Below are positions 33,446 through 44,545 of a stretch of 64,000 nucleotides of DNA, piece by piece. The stretch is from assembly GCA_949316235.1 (NCBI GenBank), contig OX438749.1, positions 13,348,914-13,412,913 on the forward strand, read 5' to 3'. Source of the stretch: Oegoconia quadripuncta. Lineage: Eukaryota; Arthropoda; Insecta; Lepidoptera; Autostichidae. Position 1 is the first letter of the stretch; every line of letters begins with the position of its first letter. The position numbers and the translations under genes were made by a program. The notes under the pieces are model-generated. The model made no database searches. It was not told the origin of the DNA and worked only from the letters and a program-made list of their open reading frames with translations.

Positions 33446-35533
33446 ATAAACCCAATTAGGATATGCTACATTTGCATTACTTATTATTATCCATAAAACA
33501 ACATCCACGGAAAGAAACGGGTTGTTTCAATTCTAAAACAGTTAAATGGATGAACGGAAATTTCGTATAGAGGTAGACTACTCTTAGCATTTGGAGTAAT
33601 ATTAATCATGAAATTTCAAGTAATTCCCACGAGACAATAAACTATGTCCATGTGAGCGCGATAGCCAGTCTAAAAATTCGACGAACATTTAAAAATATTC
33701 TATTTCCGTAGTTCTTCGTTATTTCATCACATCGGTGGTTTCTCTGCGGCATTTTTATCCAAATTCTCGCGTACAATGTACGTTTGTAACGAAGACTCAT
33801 TTATTAAAGTGGGATTGTGTAACGAACTAATGAGATAGACATATTTATTGAGACCACACTATAACAGCAACAATATTAATAATAACAAGAAAATTACAAC
33901 ACAATACAGAAAACATGGAGATTGTGAAATGGGATGAGTGCAGTGTCATGTCCGAAATGGACTCCATTTCAGCATATACTGCAGCAATGACACACCTTAT
34001 TGCAAATACAGTACACACACATTCAAAACACCCACATTATTTTTCTAAAAGTTCAACTAGGTACGTAGTGTACACGAGCGTTAATTTTAAGCAATGTTTT
34101 ATGGAATGCTATCCTAGTTTTCTCAAATATATGGTAAGTTGCTATCTATTGTAATGTAGTTTCAAACCCAAAGTAGTTACACCCATGCGAGGCAAGCAAG
34201 TAATAAATTATTACACGTGGACCCTTCGCGTGGTTTAAGCTCGGAGGTATTGGACGTTAATGTATCGGCTGTGGAGGAAAGGGGGGCACGTTTTGTTTTA
34301 CACAACTAAACTACTTCATTCTGACCTTCCGTGCTCTCCGCACGATTTGTTCAAACCTAGACATGGAGGTAAAATATATTGCCCTCTAGCGGTCTCGCTA
34401 AATTGGACACGCCGTACTATCTCACAAGTGCCCGAGCACTTTGTTTTGTTAAATCCCTGTAAATTGAAATAATAATTTCAATAATATAATGAAAAAGGGT
34501 TATGTTAATGAGCTTGAAATAATTAATACATACGTTATCATAACAACAGCCTATAAAAGCATTTGCATCGCTTTTCATGGGAGAATTTGCCCTAATCGCC
34601 ACGTTGGGTAATTACACCTCCTCTCCTCTCACTGTAACACCTATAAGCTAAGATCGACAGTGGTACTAGTGGTGCTCGACACACCATCTACTGAGCGCAA
34701 GTCAGTGCCCTAGGTGACTCTATTACTACCTTGGAACCCAGACTAATTAAAGAAAGCAGTTCAATTAGCTTAAAATATACTCCCATTTGAAAAGTGGAGT
34801 GGGTAACCTCTTTTCTTGCACAAAAAATATTTCTTGTAAGCAATGCAAAATGTCACAAGGGTCAACCTTATGGGAAAGAGGTCGAGTTGGGCAGGCGGTT
34901 TAGCGATCGCAAATTCACGATCATTTAGTAGCCTTTTACGGCACGGGAAGAGACGGTATAATAATGTAAACTGAATCAATCATAAACAAACATTTTAAAT
35001 CCTAACTCCCCGCCAGACGTTGGAAGTATAATACTTATTATCCTCTACAAAAATACGAGACCCTGTCAAAAGTTATGCGTAACTCATTTAATTTCAAACC
35101 GTAGACATCTGTCTACATTTCAAGGACTAACTTTGAAACACGTAATTTCAGTTTGGCTCAAATACAAGCTACATATTACAGCGGCTTCCTGTTTCGACTG
35201 TATGCCATACGAAATAAAGCAGTTGAGGCAAACGGGTCGTAACTAGTTAGGTAACAAGATCAGGTCGCTGCAGTTTTAATTTACAGAAATGTCTGGGGTT
35301 TATCCGTGTTTTTTTTTATTCCGCTCGCGCCATTCATCAGGCGACTGTCACTGTCCCCTGCCGAGCAATTACTGATGTCGCCCTCTACTGCACCGGTAGC
35401 AGCGCAATTACTACCACCTACTGTTCCGCTGTGTTCTACTACGCTATTTAGATATAAGGGGACAATTTACTGTGTAAAGTGCCATTCTATGGAAATTGCT
35501 AACTATATAAACAAAAGAGGATCACAGATCTCT
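33446..35533. other. Intergenic region, one weak exon candidate
   Basis: An ATG at 33915 in a fair context opens 73 codons to an ATG|GTAAGT donor-like site at about 34131; the translation shows no domain and no partner exon was found. A tail-3-like patch lies near 34870-34970 ('gcacgggaagagacgg'). Otherwise nothing is recognised. Confidence 0.3.
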
Positions 35534-35541
35534 CTCGTACC
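35534..35541 (+). repeat. 8-bp target duplication, left
   Basis: 'ctcgtacc' directly before the left inverted end; repeated exactly at 36421-36428. Confidence 0.88.
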
Positions 35542-36420
35542 CATGGACTTATTATTTAAACAGGACTGATAACTATCAAAAGAATCATTTAGGAAAATGA
35601 TCACTATGTCAACGCAATAAGGTATTAAATTGGATGCACCATACACAAAGGCAAATCCGAGCCGAGAGAGATTGAAATAACGGAGGCCGTGTGTCTCGTT
35701 CTTACATCTTGCCAGCAAAAAAAATGATTATGATCAACAGTTTTGGCTACTCAAAAATTCCATTGAAACACTTATATTTTTATGTTATTTTAACAATTAT
35801 AAATAAACAAATAACATTCGCATTAATTTCTTTTCATATATTCTTAAATCAAACAGAAAACATACATTTTTATTTCGATTTTGTTATTTTTATGGTAACC
35901 CTGAAAAGCATGTCATGTCATGGCGGTTCGGTGTGATTTTGAATTTTCTTTGCATTAAAAGTTTTTTAAAGTATTTGTTATATTATAACAAGTAAAAGGA
36001 GTAAAATGGTGAAAAAGTGTTGCGTTTATACTTGCCCAAGTGAATCCGATGGTGGTTGCAACATATCTTTCCACAGGTAAGCTAAAAATAATATTTTTGT
36101 AAATCAAAGAAGTAGGATGCCCATGAATTCTTGAAATGAGTCGAAATATGTGACATATGTGTGATTGATTAGGGTCCTGACTGTTGTACTATTATTGCAG
36201 TTTCCCAAAAAATGAAGAAATGCGAAATAAATGGCTCACGCTGGCTAATGTCAAAACGCCAAAGTTTTTTGACAAATATTTTATTACAACATTTGTCCCA
36301 AGTAACAAATATATTGTGGTCACCCTGTTAGACAGAGACAAACGGCCTCTACGTTACACATCCTGCTCGGCTCGTTTTTCAACGGCGAGTACTCAGTCCT
36401 GTTTAAATAATAAGTCCATG
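35542..36420 (+). mobile_element. P-element-like transposon, internally deleted (879 bp)
   Basis: The first and last 28 bp are perfect inverted repeats starting CATGGACTTATT and ending in ACAGGACTGA (inward). They are flanked by the exact 8-bp duplication CTCGTACC. A second pair of inverted blocks lies inside ('cgagccgag' and 'aggccgtgtgtctcg' at about 35657-35700, against their inverse near 36340-36378). Between them is the start of a THAP-domain protein with an intron. Perfect TIRs of about 30 bp beginning CA, an 8-bp duplication and an N-terminal THAP domain together are the P-superfamily signature (established knowledge). The catalytic part of the transposase is missing, so the copy is non-autonomous. 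Confidence 0.82.
36006..36410 (+). pseudogene. Truncated THAP-domain transposase start (2 exons)
   Basis: Exon 1 at 36006-36076 starts ATG in 'gtaaaATGG' and encodes MVKKCCVYTCPSESDGGCN, then ISFH, with donor AG|GTAAGC. Exon 2 begins after 'attattgcag' at 36201 and continues in frame FPKNEEMRNKWLTLANVKTP. This matches the first half of a THAP zinc finger: a C-X4-C pair, the invariant Pro of 'FP', and the Trp of 'KWL'. The later CX2H pair and AVPTIF-type end are absent. After about 36280 the frame stays open to the element's end but has no transposase character, so an internal deletion joins the THAP start to the 3' terminal region. Confidence 0.68.
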
Positions 36421-36428
36421 CTCGTACC
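36421..36428 (+). repeat. 8-bp target duplication, right
   Basis: 'ctcgtacc', identical to 35534-35541. Confidence 0.88.
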
Positions 36429-37119
36429 TACTTGTTTTTTACTTTCGGTATTTTATTATTCGATATGGTTTGACGTATGTAAAGGAGTAAGTAAGAGTCT
36501 TGCCTATCACATGGACTTATGCCTATCACTAGTAAATTCATCATTCAGAGACAATTTCAATATGGCGGTTTGTTTACATGTCAAGTTCCATAGAATGTTA
36601 GCTTAGGTAGTAACTTATTAGTAATCTGTGGCTTAGGTATGTAAAGATTTTTGTAAAAAAGTTGTTTATTTTATGTCTCCTTATTAATGGATATAGACCC
36701 CTCTAAGACTAACTATTATTTACCTAACTACTTATCTAACAAATCGTATACCGATATTTGGTTAATTTCATTTTATAAGCCCGACGGGTTAGCGCTTAAC
36801 CTCAATCATACCTGATGTTCAGTGAAGAAGAAACCGAAGGTAAAAGCTTGCTCACCTGGGACCCTAACTTACTTTCCGTGGTTAAAAAATTGTCACATAG
36901 TTTATCTATACAACTTAAGATAACAAGGGAAGTTCCAGAACAACACTAAAATGAATGCACCTTTATGGGTAAGCAGGTAATTCACTCACTCGTACTCGAA
37001 CTACTCGTGGCGTAGAATTCGCTATTAGTTTTCGATTAATGAAGTTAAGCAATACTTAGCGTGCCCAATTCTGGAATGGGTGACCATTAGTAGCATTTTA
37101 ATACGTGTGTGTGCTTCGT
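36429..37119. other. Non-genic stretch with a SINE-C fragment
   Basis: 36775-36870 carries 'cccgacgggttagcgctta', 'acctcaatcatacctgatg' and 'aagaagaaaccgaagg', a diverged minus-strand SINE-C end. Nothing else is recognised. Confidence 0.45.
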
Positions 37120-37275
37120 AGAGCAAGTTAAATAGTCGGTCCCGGTTGTTTTCAATTGAAGGCACTCGTTAAGCCAAGTCGGTGCCTACCGGGGCGGCTT
37201 AAAAACACTGACTGCGTCAGATGGCCACTAGTCTGACACAAATCTACCAATCCGCATTAGGCCGGCGGTAGTAAA
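37120..37275 (+). repeat. Repeat-D copy
   Basis: 'ttaaatagtcggtcccgg', 'gttttcaattgaaggca', 'gacacaaatctaccaatcc'. It shares these words in order with 38130-38330 and, inverted, with 24300-24445. Confidence 0.5.
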
Positions 37276-37689
37276 ATACCGTATTTTACGTAAGATATCG
37301 TTTTTTAGCGTATTTTACCGGGGTAATTTTACCGCTTTATATCCCTACTTGTACGCTAAAGGACCTCTACGATGCCATGGATATTGCTGTACGAGTGGCC
37401 GCATTCTGGTCCTCATTTTTGCCATAAGAAGAAGAATTTTTATTTAGTTACGGCAATTACTATTAAAAAGCTAAAAGTACTAGGTATCGAAAAATATTCA
37501 TGACTTCCTGAGAACCCTTAATTTATATTATGCCGGGATGTAAAGATTTACCTGTTTCACACTGTACCTACCTGTATCTTACGGTCACTATTTATCAATA
37601 AGGGGAATAATTTACATTTTTGTACATGTTTTAACATTTAATAGCTAATATAATAGTAATATAATTAACTCGTACCATAGTCGCATTCG

Positions 37690-37925
37690 CTATTTATTTT
37701 TGATTAGCTTTCCGCCCGCGGCTATGCCTGCGTGGAATAACTTCATCGCGAAAATTTGTGTATCCCACGGGAACTACCCACTTTACCGGGATATGTCCTG
37801 TGTAAAACTTATGTATGTTCTACCTATGTGTATACCATATTTCATCCAAATATGTTCATCTGTTTCGCCGTGATTGAGCAACAAACAAACATCCAAACTT
37901 CCGCATTTTTTAATATAATTAACTG
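37690..37925 (+). repeat. Dispersed repeat ('ccgcccgcggctatgcctg' start)
   Basis: The block 'ttccgcccgcggctatgcc', 'tgcgtggaataacttcat', 'tatcccacgggaacta', 'catccaaatatgttcatctg' and 'caaacaaacatccaaactt', ending in 'tttttaatataatta', is a repeat I know to be widespread in Lepidoptera. Its class is uncertain. Confidence 0.55.
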
Positions 37926-38129
37926 GATTCGTTTTTGACCACATCTCACCTGATGGAAAGTGACGATGTGGTCGAAGATGTAGCACACGATCCCAGTAAA
38001 TGCCTATTCACTCTGCTCTTGAAGATCCCAAGGTTGTAGGATTTATAATATCAGTTAGATTAGTGTCTGGCGCGGTCAGTTCTTGAATGTTATCAGTTGT
38101 GGCACTTTCATACGAGTTTTTCCATGCTT

Positions 38130-38330
38130 CGGGAGGCACATTAAATAGTCGGTCTCGGGCGTTTTCAATTGAAAGGTAGCCTAAAAGGTGACTCGAAAAC
38201 GCAAACTGTTAGGTAGCCACGACCCTGACATAAATCCACCAATCACTGTGGCCTCGTGGTAGATTATAGGCCAAGTGAGAAGTTGTACCCCAACATTGGG
38301 AACGTAAGGCTGTTGATGATCGTGAGATAA
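38130..38330 (+). repeat. Repeat-D copy
   Basis: 'cattaaatagtcggtctcgg', 'cgttttcaattgaaagg', 'tgacataaatccaccaatc' and 'ccccaacattgggaacgtaa'. The minus-strand open frames here are chance frames within the repeat. Confidence 0.5.
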
Positions 38331-38871
38331 TAGCTGCCACAAATGGCTTAAATGACAGAAATAGCGAATAAGTAATGGGAAGATCTTCAAAAAAATCATT
38401 ACCTCTCTGTCGTACTCCGATCGAGTCCAAGGTCGCTTAAACATTTCAATGGTGCACACATAAAGCTTTCGAAATAATCATAGGATATTGATTGTACATG
38501 ATTTGATTATTTATTAAAATAATAAAAATATTTTTCGTAAACGCTTTCGTTCTAAAAATAGAATTTTTCTATTCTTTCAATTAATGACTTATGTCAACTT
38601 TATCATCATCGAATTCATCGTTTCTGTATGTACTGGTACATCTTATCTTATATTTTACTTTGAATAAATGAATATAAACCCCCACCTTTTTGAATTAGAA
38701 TGAGGCCCGGTCAAATTTGTCCGGCCGAGGTTATTATTAACAAATTATTTAATTCATATTAGTCAACAAGATGACCCAGTTTTAGATTGTGTTTTGATTT
38801 GAAAATATTATAAATAGACAATGATGTCGAATTTGGCGTGCAGTCGCTAAGCTAACCTAAATCTAAAAAAC
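38331..38871. other. No feature recognised
   Basis: AT-rich; no gene or recurring repeat seen. Confidence 0.35.
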
Positions 38872-38929
38872 TACCATTACTTGTTATATTTACCACTTTA
38901 TTAAAATAAATTAAAATCAGTCCTAAATA
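38872..38929 (+). repeat. 58-bp direct repeat, copy 1
   Basis: Contains 'ttacttgttatatttaccac', 'tttattaaaataaattaaaa' and 'cagtcctaaata'. It matches 39213-39270 with two mismatches. Confidence 0.8.
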
Positions 38930-39212
38930 AAAAAAAAAAATTAAAACAGCTGCACCATTTCTATACTTAATCTAGTTTCACAAAAAGGATGTGGATCATT
39001 GTACAACCAACAGCGTTATCCACATATTAACAGTAGTACAAAAATAGTTTTAATTTTACACCAAAACTTGAATATATATTTAAACTAACTTTGACAATAT
39101 TACCTACAGTTATTGCAATAAGTACCTAAATTTAGGTACTAAGTAGTATTACAAAATAATTTACACTAAAGATATATTAATGCTGTATACTATATTTAGT
39201 ACGCGATAGATT

Positions 39213-39270
39213 TACTATTACTTGTTATATTTACCACTTTATTAAAATAAATTAAAACCAGTCCTAAATA
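39213..39270 (+). repeat. 58-bp direct repeat, copy 2
   Basis: Second copy, start to start 341 bp from the first. The sequence between has no coding potential. It could mark ends of a small element or a local duplication. Confidence 0.8.
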
Positions 39271-40032
39271 GTTAGTCAAAGATTTATATTCAGTTTTACA
39301 GCAAATCAAAATAAACAAGTAAATAAGTTAGATAAATAATTTATAGAAATAACTGAATCTTATACCTACACGTGCGTACAGACATCCACAGAAAGAGGAG
39401 AAAAACAATTATGTGCATCGATCAAGCCTTAGTGACAACATTTTGTACGATGACATAATTCTGGTTAATGATCCTTGTATTAATATTGTGCCTATCACTA
39501 TTTTAAGTGAATAAGGTTTTTTTCTCACAAATCGAAATTCCCATAAATAGGATGACAGATGAAGAGACTTAAGTTTTCCGTTCAGGTAAATTGACAAAAC
39601 TCAAATAACATTCATCACAAACGATTCGGAACAAAGCAGATTTTTTATCCGCAAAAATAACCTTCAGGGGAATTGAATCCGACGACTGAAATAGAAACTT
39701 ATGTCAGTTACATTAATAAAATTTGTAACGAACCTGTCTCTACCGTGAAATTGCTACTTGCCTAAATATATATTATTTTTCGTACTTTACATTCGCTTCT
39801 GTATTCTACTCTCATAAGGTGTAAAAATCTGATATTTCGTGTTCATGATATATAAAACGAAATTTTAAATAAATAAATTCATTTATTTTTGGATTAAGGC
39901 CCATCAGGAAACACCAGGTTTAACTATAGGGCTGGCAACCCTATAGCTAAACGCTGAAAAAGCTGCTTGTTAATACTTTGACAAATTTTCAACTCTTTTA
40001 TAATTAGAAGTGACTATGCTGAAAGCGCATTT
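39271..40032. other. No feature recognised
   Basis: AT-rich; the 62-codon minus frame near 39409 has no domain or splice context. Confidence 0.35.
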
Positions 40033-40091
40033 AATAATTACTTTAAAATTCAAAAGTATGAAAAAACAATTTGAATTTTAAAGTAACTATT
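40033..40091. repeat. 22-bp inverted repeat (hairpin)
   Basis: Arms at 40033-40054 and 40070-40091 ('ttactttaaaattcaaa' and its inverse) pair with one mismatch over 22 bp around a 15-nt loop. Confidence 0.75.
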
Positions 40092-40194
40092 TTTTTTATT
40101 TATTGTAGTATAGGTCATAAATAAGTTAAGTTCAGCTTAAACTGTGAAAATTAATTTGCATTGTATACCAGTCAACCTGTACTTTGGCTAATAA

Positions 40195-40380
40195 TATGGT
40201 CAACCTATGACGGGAAAAGATCCCTTTGTGGGATAAGTCCGCCTTTGTACTTCATTTTAAGTCCATCATCATCATCATATCAGCCGAAAGACGTCCACTG
40301 CTGGACAAAGGCCTCCGATCTCCACAACGATCGGTCCTGCGCTGCGTTTTTGTCATCGTAATTTTGTAAATTTTATGAAG
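40195..40380 (+). repeat. Tail-1 retrotransposon end, interrupted
   Basis: 'aaaagatccctttgtggga', 'taagtccgcctttgtactt', then a different repeat at about 40264-40345 ('agccgaaagacgtccactgc', 'tggacaaaggcctcc'), then 'ttatgaagtacagtaaagc' completing the tail. The inserted block is a widespread lepidopteran repeat end; a relative is at 43456-43525. Confidence 0.55.
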
Positions 40381-41354
40381 TACAGTAAAGCGTTTACAAA
40401 CATACAAAGAAACAAGGTATCTAAATTCTATTCTTGGTAGCGTATTTTAAAAGTAACTTGGCCAATCAAGTCTATAATAAATAACAAGATACATCCTTGG
40501 CAACACGTGATATAAATAGCGGTATATAAGTAAAATTTTTTTAATCATAATTATACCATTATAAAAGATTTTTGAAAATATTAACAGTCTATCGATTAAG
40601 TATGAAGGATGGCTACCTATAATATATGGATGAACGGCGCATATTTAGAAAATCCCGTGATACCTTTCTATACGAAATCATAGTAAAATTTACAATATTA
40701 GATATTTTACGAATTTTTAATTATATATTGCAATAAATAATTTGAGTTTGTGTTTTTGAAATACCTATTCAGGGTGGAAATTTAGTGTTATATGTTAATG
40801 AATATGGATGTATTTTATTGAGCATATTTTATTGAACCCAAAAAGTGTGAAAGATTATAGGTAAATACTTGCCGTATAACGTGAAAAAAGTACTGCATTT
40901 AAGTAATTCTCCTGCCATTTTTAAACTTATTTCTTTTATTATTGTACTTTTTCTCAAATTCTGAACTTATTGAAATGTACATAAGTGATACTATAGGTAC
41001 CTGATTTAAGGCTTAAAAACACTTAAATTTATAACCTATATATTTTAATATACATACATGTAACGTTAAATACTACGTTATTTAATTATATTCATTATTA
41101 TCGACTTTTCCGACTATGGATGATATGACGCCCAGAATTCTTTCTTACAACTAGTTTATCTTAAAGCTTTAAAGGCACAATTTATGTTAATCAAATGCAT
41201 AGACCGCAATATAGCAAGTTAACCAGCAATGCGTACCTGACAAATTGGAGCTAAATTAAGATCTAACTTGACGTGCTGTAATCTCAGTTGGGTTCCAACT
41301 GCGACCGTTTGCACCAAGTCACTTGTGAAAACAATTCCTTTCGCCATTTACCTT
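40381..41354. other. No feature recognised
   Basis: AT-rich; no gene seen in either strand. Confidence 0.4.
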
Positions 41355-41356
41355 TA

Positions 41357-42123
41357 GTCCAGTAAGAACTTTAACTTCCTATAATTTTAAAGGCCGTGAT
41401 TTTTTGCACATGGATAGACTACCTACCTATCAGTTATAGAATAAAAAGAAATCTATCAAATTCGTAGTTTGCTTCAGTTATAATAAAGATATTTAGTAAT
41501 AAAATAATAGACTATGTGATTAAAATTACCACTGTGAATTTAATTGCGTCGGAGAATATACTTAGAACCCCTGTAACTATTTTCCAAAAAAAATATATCA
41601 ATAATTTCTTTACATTTATGAATAATTCAATAAACTATTTTTCGAAAATATACAGTATCCATTGACTATTTTTTACAAACTTGATTTAGGACATCTTAGC
41701 ATCTTCTACAACGCAATGAAGTTCACCGTGGTAACTTTAATTTAATATTTATTTATTTATAATTTATTGCACACGAGTACACATAAAAGTCAAAAATACA
41801 TCTAGATACAGGATGTACAAAAGGCACTAGCTTTTCTCTAAAAAGGGATATCTTCCAGCAAGACCCTGCAAATGTGAAGGAAAACTGGTTCGATAGCATA
41901 GACATACATACGTGCACTGAGAAAAAAGTGTTAATAATTAACTTAAAATCAAAAGACTATAATAATAATATGTCAAATACCTATAATAAAATAAATACAA
42001 TTTTAATATTAAATGAAATACGTACATAAGTTTTAATATTTAATATTGGAGGTTTCTAGAAAAAATCATTAATTTTAAAATTATAGGAAGTTACACCACA
42101 AAAATTGCATATTTTTACTGGAC
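41357..42123. mobile_element. MITE-B copy 1, carrying a nested LINE tail
   Basis: Ends 'gtccagtaag' and 'cttactggac'-type ('tttactggac') are inverted, followed inward by 'ttaacttcctataa' and its inverse. TA flanks at 41355-41356 and 42124-42125. The body matches copy 2 ('tttgcacatggatag', 'gatatttagtaa', 'cctgtaactattt', 'tagcatcttctac'). A 289-bp tail-1 insertion at 41750-42038 explains its greater length (767 against 586 bp). Confidence 0.78.
41750..42038 (-). mobile_element. 5'-truncated tail-1 retrotransposon inside MITE-B
   Basis: Flanked by the 9-bp duplication TTTAATATT (41741-41749 and 42039-42047). The uninterrupted MITE-B copy at 47310-47330 has a single such site. The forward text starts 'tatttatttataatttattg', the inverse of an AATAAA-rich tail, and contains 'aaagggatatcttccagc'. 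Staggered duplication plus 3' tail indicates target-primed insertion. Confidence 0.72.
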
Positions 42124-42125
42124 TA

Positions 42126-43379
42126 CCATTAAGTTTATTGATCTCAAAATTGTTTACTTTAATTATTACTCTCCTCTATGTACTTACTTACGCAGTTGGT
42201 AACGGTAAATATAATAAATTTTAATTTACTATTCATTCCCCAAAAATATTTATTTATCTAGATAGGAACTCGATATTCTAACGAGTTTCCGATCTGGCAG
42301 CCCTAGTTACTAGTGTGGGTGGTAGTCTATGTGTAGTTATACAATAGACAGCTTCTGTCTACGTCTATCCACACGTCATTATCCAATCATACCGAAATAA
42401 TACTGTATATTTTGGGTCCCGACGAGTATCCATATGCGAAGATATAAATACAACATTTGCAATCACTAATTGCCAGTTATAGGTATTATAAATATGAAAT
42501 TTTGGATGTCTGATACTCAATCACTATAACGTCTGAACGGATTTAGATGTTTGGACTATATACTATGGTTCTGAATTAACATAACATATAGGATAGCATT
42601 TTATCACAAAGTTAAAGTCAAAATGCTTTATTTTGTAGCTACAGAGGGTACACTATAATAGTCAATTTTACATTGTTTTTAAGCTACGGCTTGTTAAAAA
42701 GGTTAAATAATTTTCCCCTGGGAAGAACAAGCAAGGATTTCTCGAGGCGTGTCTCTTTTAAAAACCGATTTTTATATTACAAAAAGATTTATATTTTTCA
42801 TTATTAATTGTGAAATAGTCTGGCATGCGAACGAGCTGGTTATGTTTTTTTTTAATATCTATATAATCTGATATTTTATAATATGTTTTCTTAATAAGTT
42901 TCTGTTTGATAGTATCTTTAAACTTTTGCCTATACAGATCCTAATCTGTCTACTAACGAACATTCACACAACTTGCATTTATAGTTGGATTTATTACCTA
43001 CCTAGAATAGTTTAATGTAAAATTATTTAATACATTAAAACAAGCAATTATGACAACAACAACAAAATGTTGTGGTGGTTGTGGAGCCGAGTAGCTTAAC
43101 TCTACAAAATTTGAAATGCTCAAACCTGCGGCGCAGGAGCACATGAGCAAGAGTACATAAAATGAAAATAATTACCTTCTTAGATTACATACCGACCTAT
43201 TAGCTAGCTGTTATTTTTTCATAAATAAGTTACTAGTCATTTGTAAAATTCATTATGCAATACGTTAATATACCTACAATTGTGTAATATTGTAGTGGCT
43301 ACAGGGGAGCATGGAATAAGAAACCTTGCTCTATGATAAGTTAATAATATGACCGTAGTTCGATTTAGTTATCATAATC
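42126..43379. other. Non-genic stretch with a tail-2 fragment
   Basis: 42610-42770 ('aaaatgctttattttgtagc', 'tacagagggtacactataat', 'aagctacggcttgtt') is a minus-strand retrotransposon end related to 45806-45899. No gene is seen elsewhere. Confidence 0.45.
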
Positions 43380-43525
43380 AAACAAACAAACAAACAGAAT
43401 ATTCTTTATTGTACAACAATAAGAAACATATATAAAAAAAGAAAAAGGGGATTGTAATCATCATCATCAGCCCATAAACATCCTACTGCAGGGATATAGG
43501 TCTTCCCTCGTTTAATGAGGGAGTA
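43380..43525 (-). repeat. Tail-1 start joined to another repeat end
   Basis: 'gaatattctttattgtacaa' and 'agaaaaaggggatt' match 24610-24675, then 'atcatcatcatcagcccata' and 'cctactgcagggatataggt' match the block inside 40264-40345. This looks like a chimera of two truncated repeats. Confidence 0.5.
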
Positions 43526-43594
43526 TAGTTCGATTTGGTAAGCAAATAAATATTACACATACACACACACATCAACAGCCTATAGAAACCCGCT

Positions 43595-43760
43595 ACTGGA
43601 CCTGCGGTTCTATTACATAATTTCATCATTATTGTCATCGGTTACGTTCTGACATGTGATTGGTTGATTCATCGCTCGCCCTGCAATTTGACGGTTTCTC
43701 ATTGGTCAACATAATCGATGACGATACCGATGAAATTACATGATATAAGGGCTGCACTTC
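43595..43760. mobile_element. Short MITE with inverted arms
   Basis: The left arm 'ttacataatttcatcatta', 'ttgtcatcggttacgtt' faces the right arm 'gatgacgataccgatgaaat', 'tacatgatat'. The arms are about 45-50 bp, imperfect, with 'gattggttgatt' and 'cattggtcaac' also inverted. It is a common lepidopteran element type, without coding sequence. Confidence 0.6.
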
Positions 43761-43799
43761 ACTCGATCGATTGGCGTCGAATAGCCACTAAGGGCAGGC

Positions 43800-43925
43800 G
43801 GGTTTGCGATCGCAGATTTTTTGGAAGCTCCACACCAATAACGCTACTACTCATTACTGGTATGTAATGCTCATGATCGCCTTATACGAGACATTCACGG
43901 GAAGAGAATCGGTCCTATTCTACTC
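43800..43925 (-). repeat. Tail-3-like fragment
   Basis: 'gggcaggcgggtttgcgatc' and 'tcacgggaagagaatcggtc' resemble the minus-strand block at 34880-34965 and the cgtctcttcccg block of tail-3. Confidence 0.4.
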
Positions 43926-44451
43926 TGTTAGGAACCACATGGTCAATAAATAAATATATTAAGTATAATTTGTGTAGTGAAACCATGTGCAAAAACCTAT
44001 CCCATTAAGTATTTTCAAGGAAGCGAGAAAAGAGGGTAAGCTTGTGTTTATTAGAAAATACCTTTTCCTTTCACGTCTCACGTAAGGAATTTTTCTCGTT
44101 GGCGGAAATTTACCCTTACGCACCTGCTTCTTTTATGCGCGCCGACAAAGCGCGTCCCTTCCTCGCTTTCACGTCTAGTTTCTTCCCTTCCATGGGTGCC
44201 GCCCGACGGAAACTGATCCCGATCAAATAAACGTTATTCAAATTAAACGAGATAGATACACGAGAATGAACTCGCGTCGAATGGCTGGCAAGGGCGCGAA
44301 TAAATAATTCCTGCGGCTCGTCTTTTGTCACTTTACACAATAACTCGGCCTTCATAACGAGGGCGGATAACAAAATATTTTTTTTTCATAAAAATTCACT
44401 TTGATAAATACGTCATTCAAATTCAGAGAAATAAAAATGAGTCAACGCGGA
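43926..44451. other. Locally GC-rich, no gene called
   Basis: Open frames on both strands at 44042-44373 arise from a GC-richer segment, but neither has a recognisable domain or convincing splice sites. Confidence 0.3.
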
Positions 44452-44545
44452 GAGTCAACAATGCGGAACAAGTGAAACGTTCCAATAATAAAAAAGGTGA
44501 AGCGGATCGCTCTGGCCCGATTTTCAATATCGTTTTGCAGGTAAA
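44452..44545 (+). repeat. Segment shared with 56793-56880
   Basis: 'caacaatgcggaacaagtga' and 'ccgattttcaatatc' recur in reverse complement at 56793-56880 with small indels. On this strand the frame NNAEQVKRSNNKKGEADRSG is open up to a possible donor 'caggtaaat', but the other copy is not open in that frame. Confidence 0.5.

Noticed and set aside
33915..34154. 79-codon plus frame with a possible donor at about 34131
   Set aside because: No domain, low complexity in places, and no matching downstream exon.
44042..44373. Opposed open frames of 62 and 85 codons
   Set aside because: They are mutual shadows in a GC-richer patch, with no recognisable domain or reliable splice sites.
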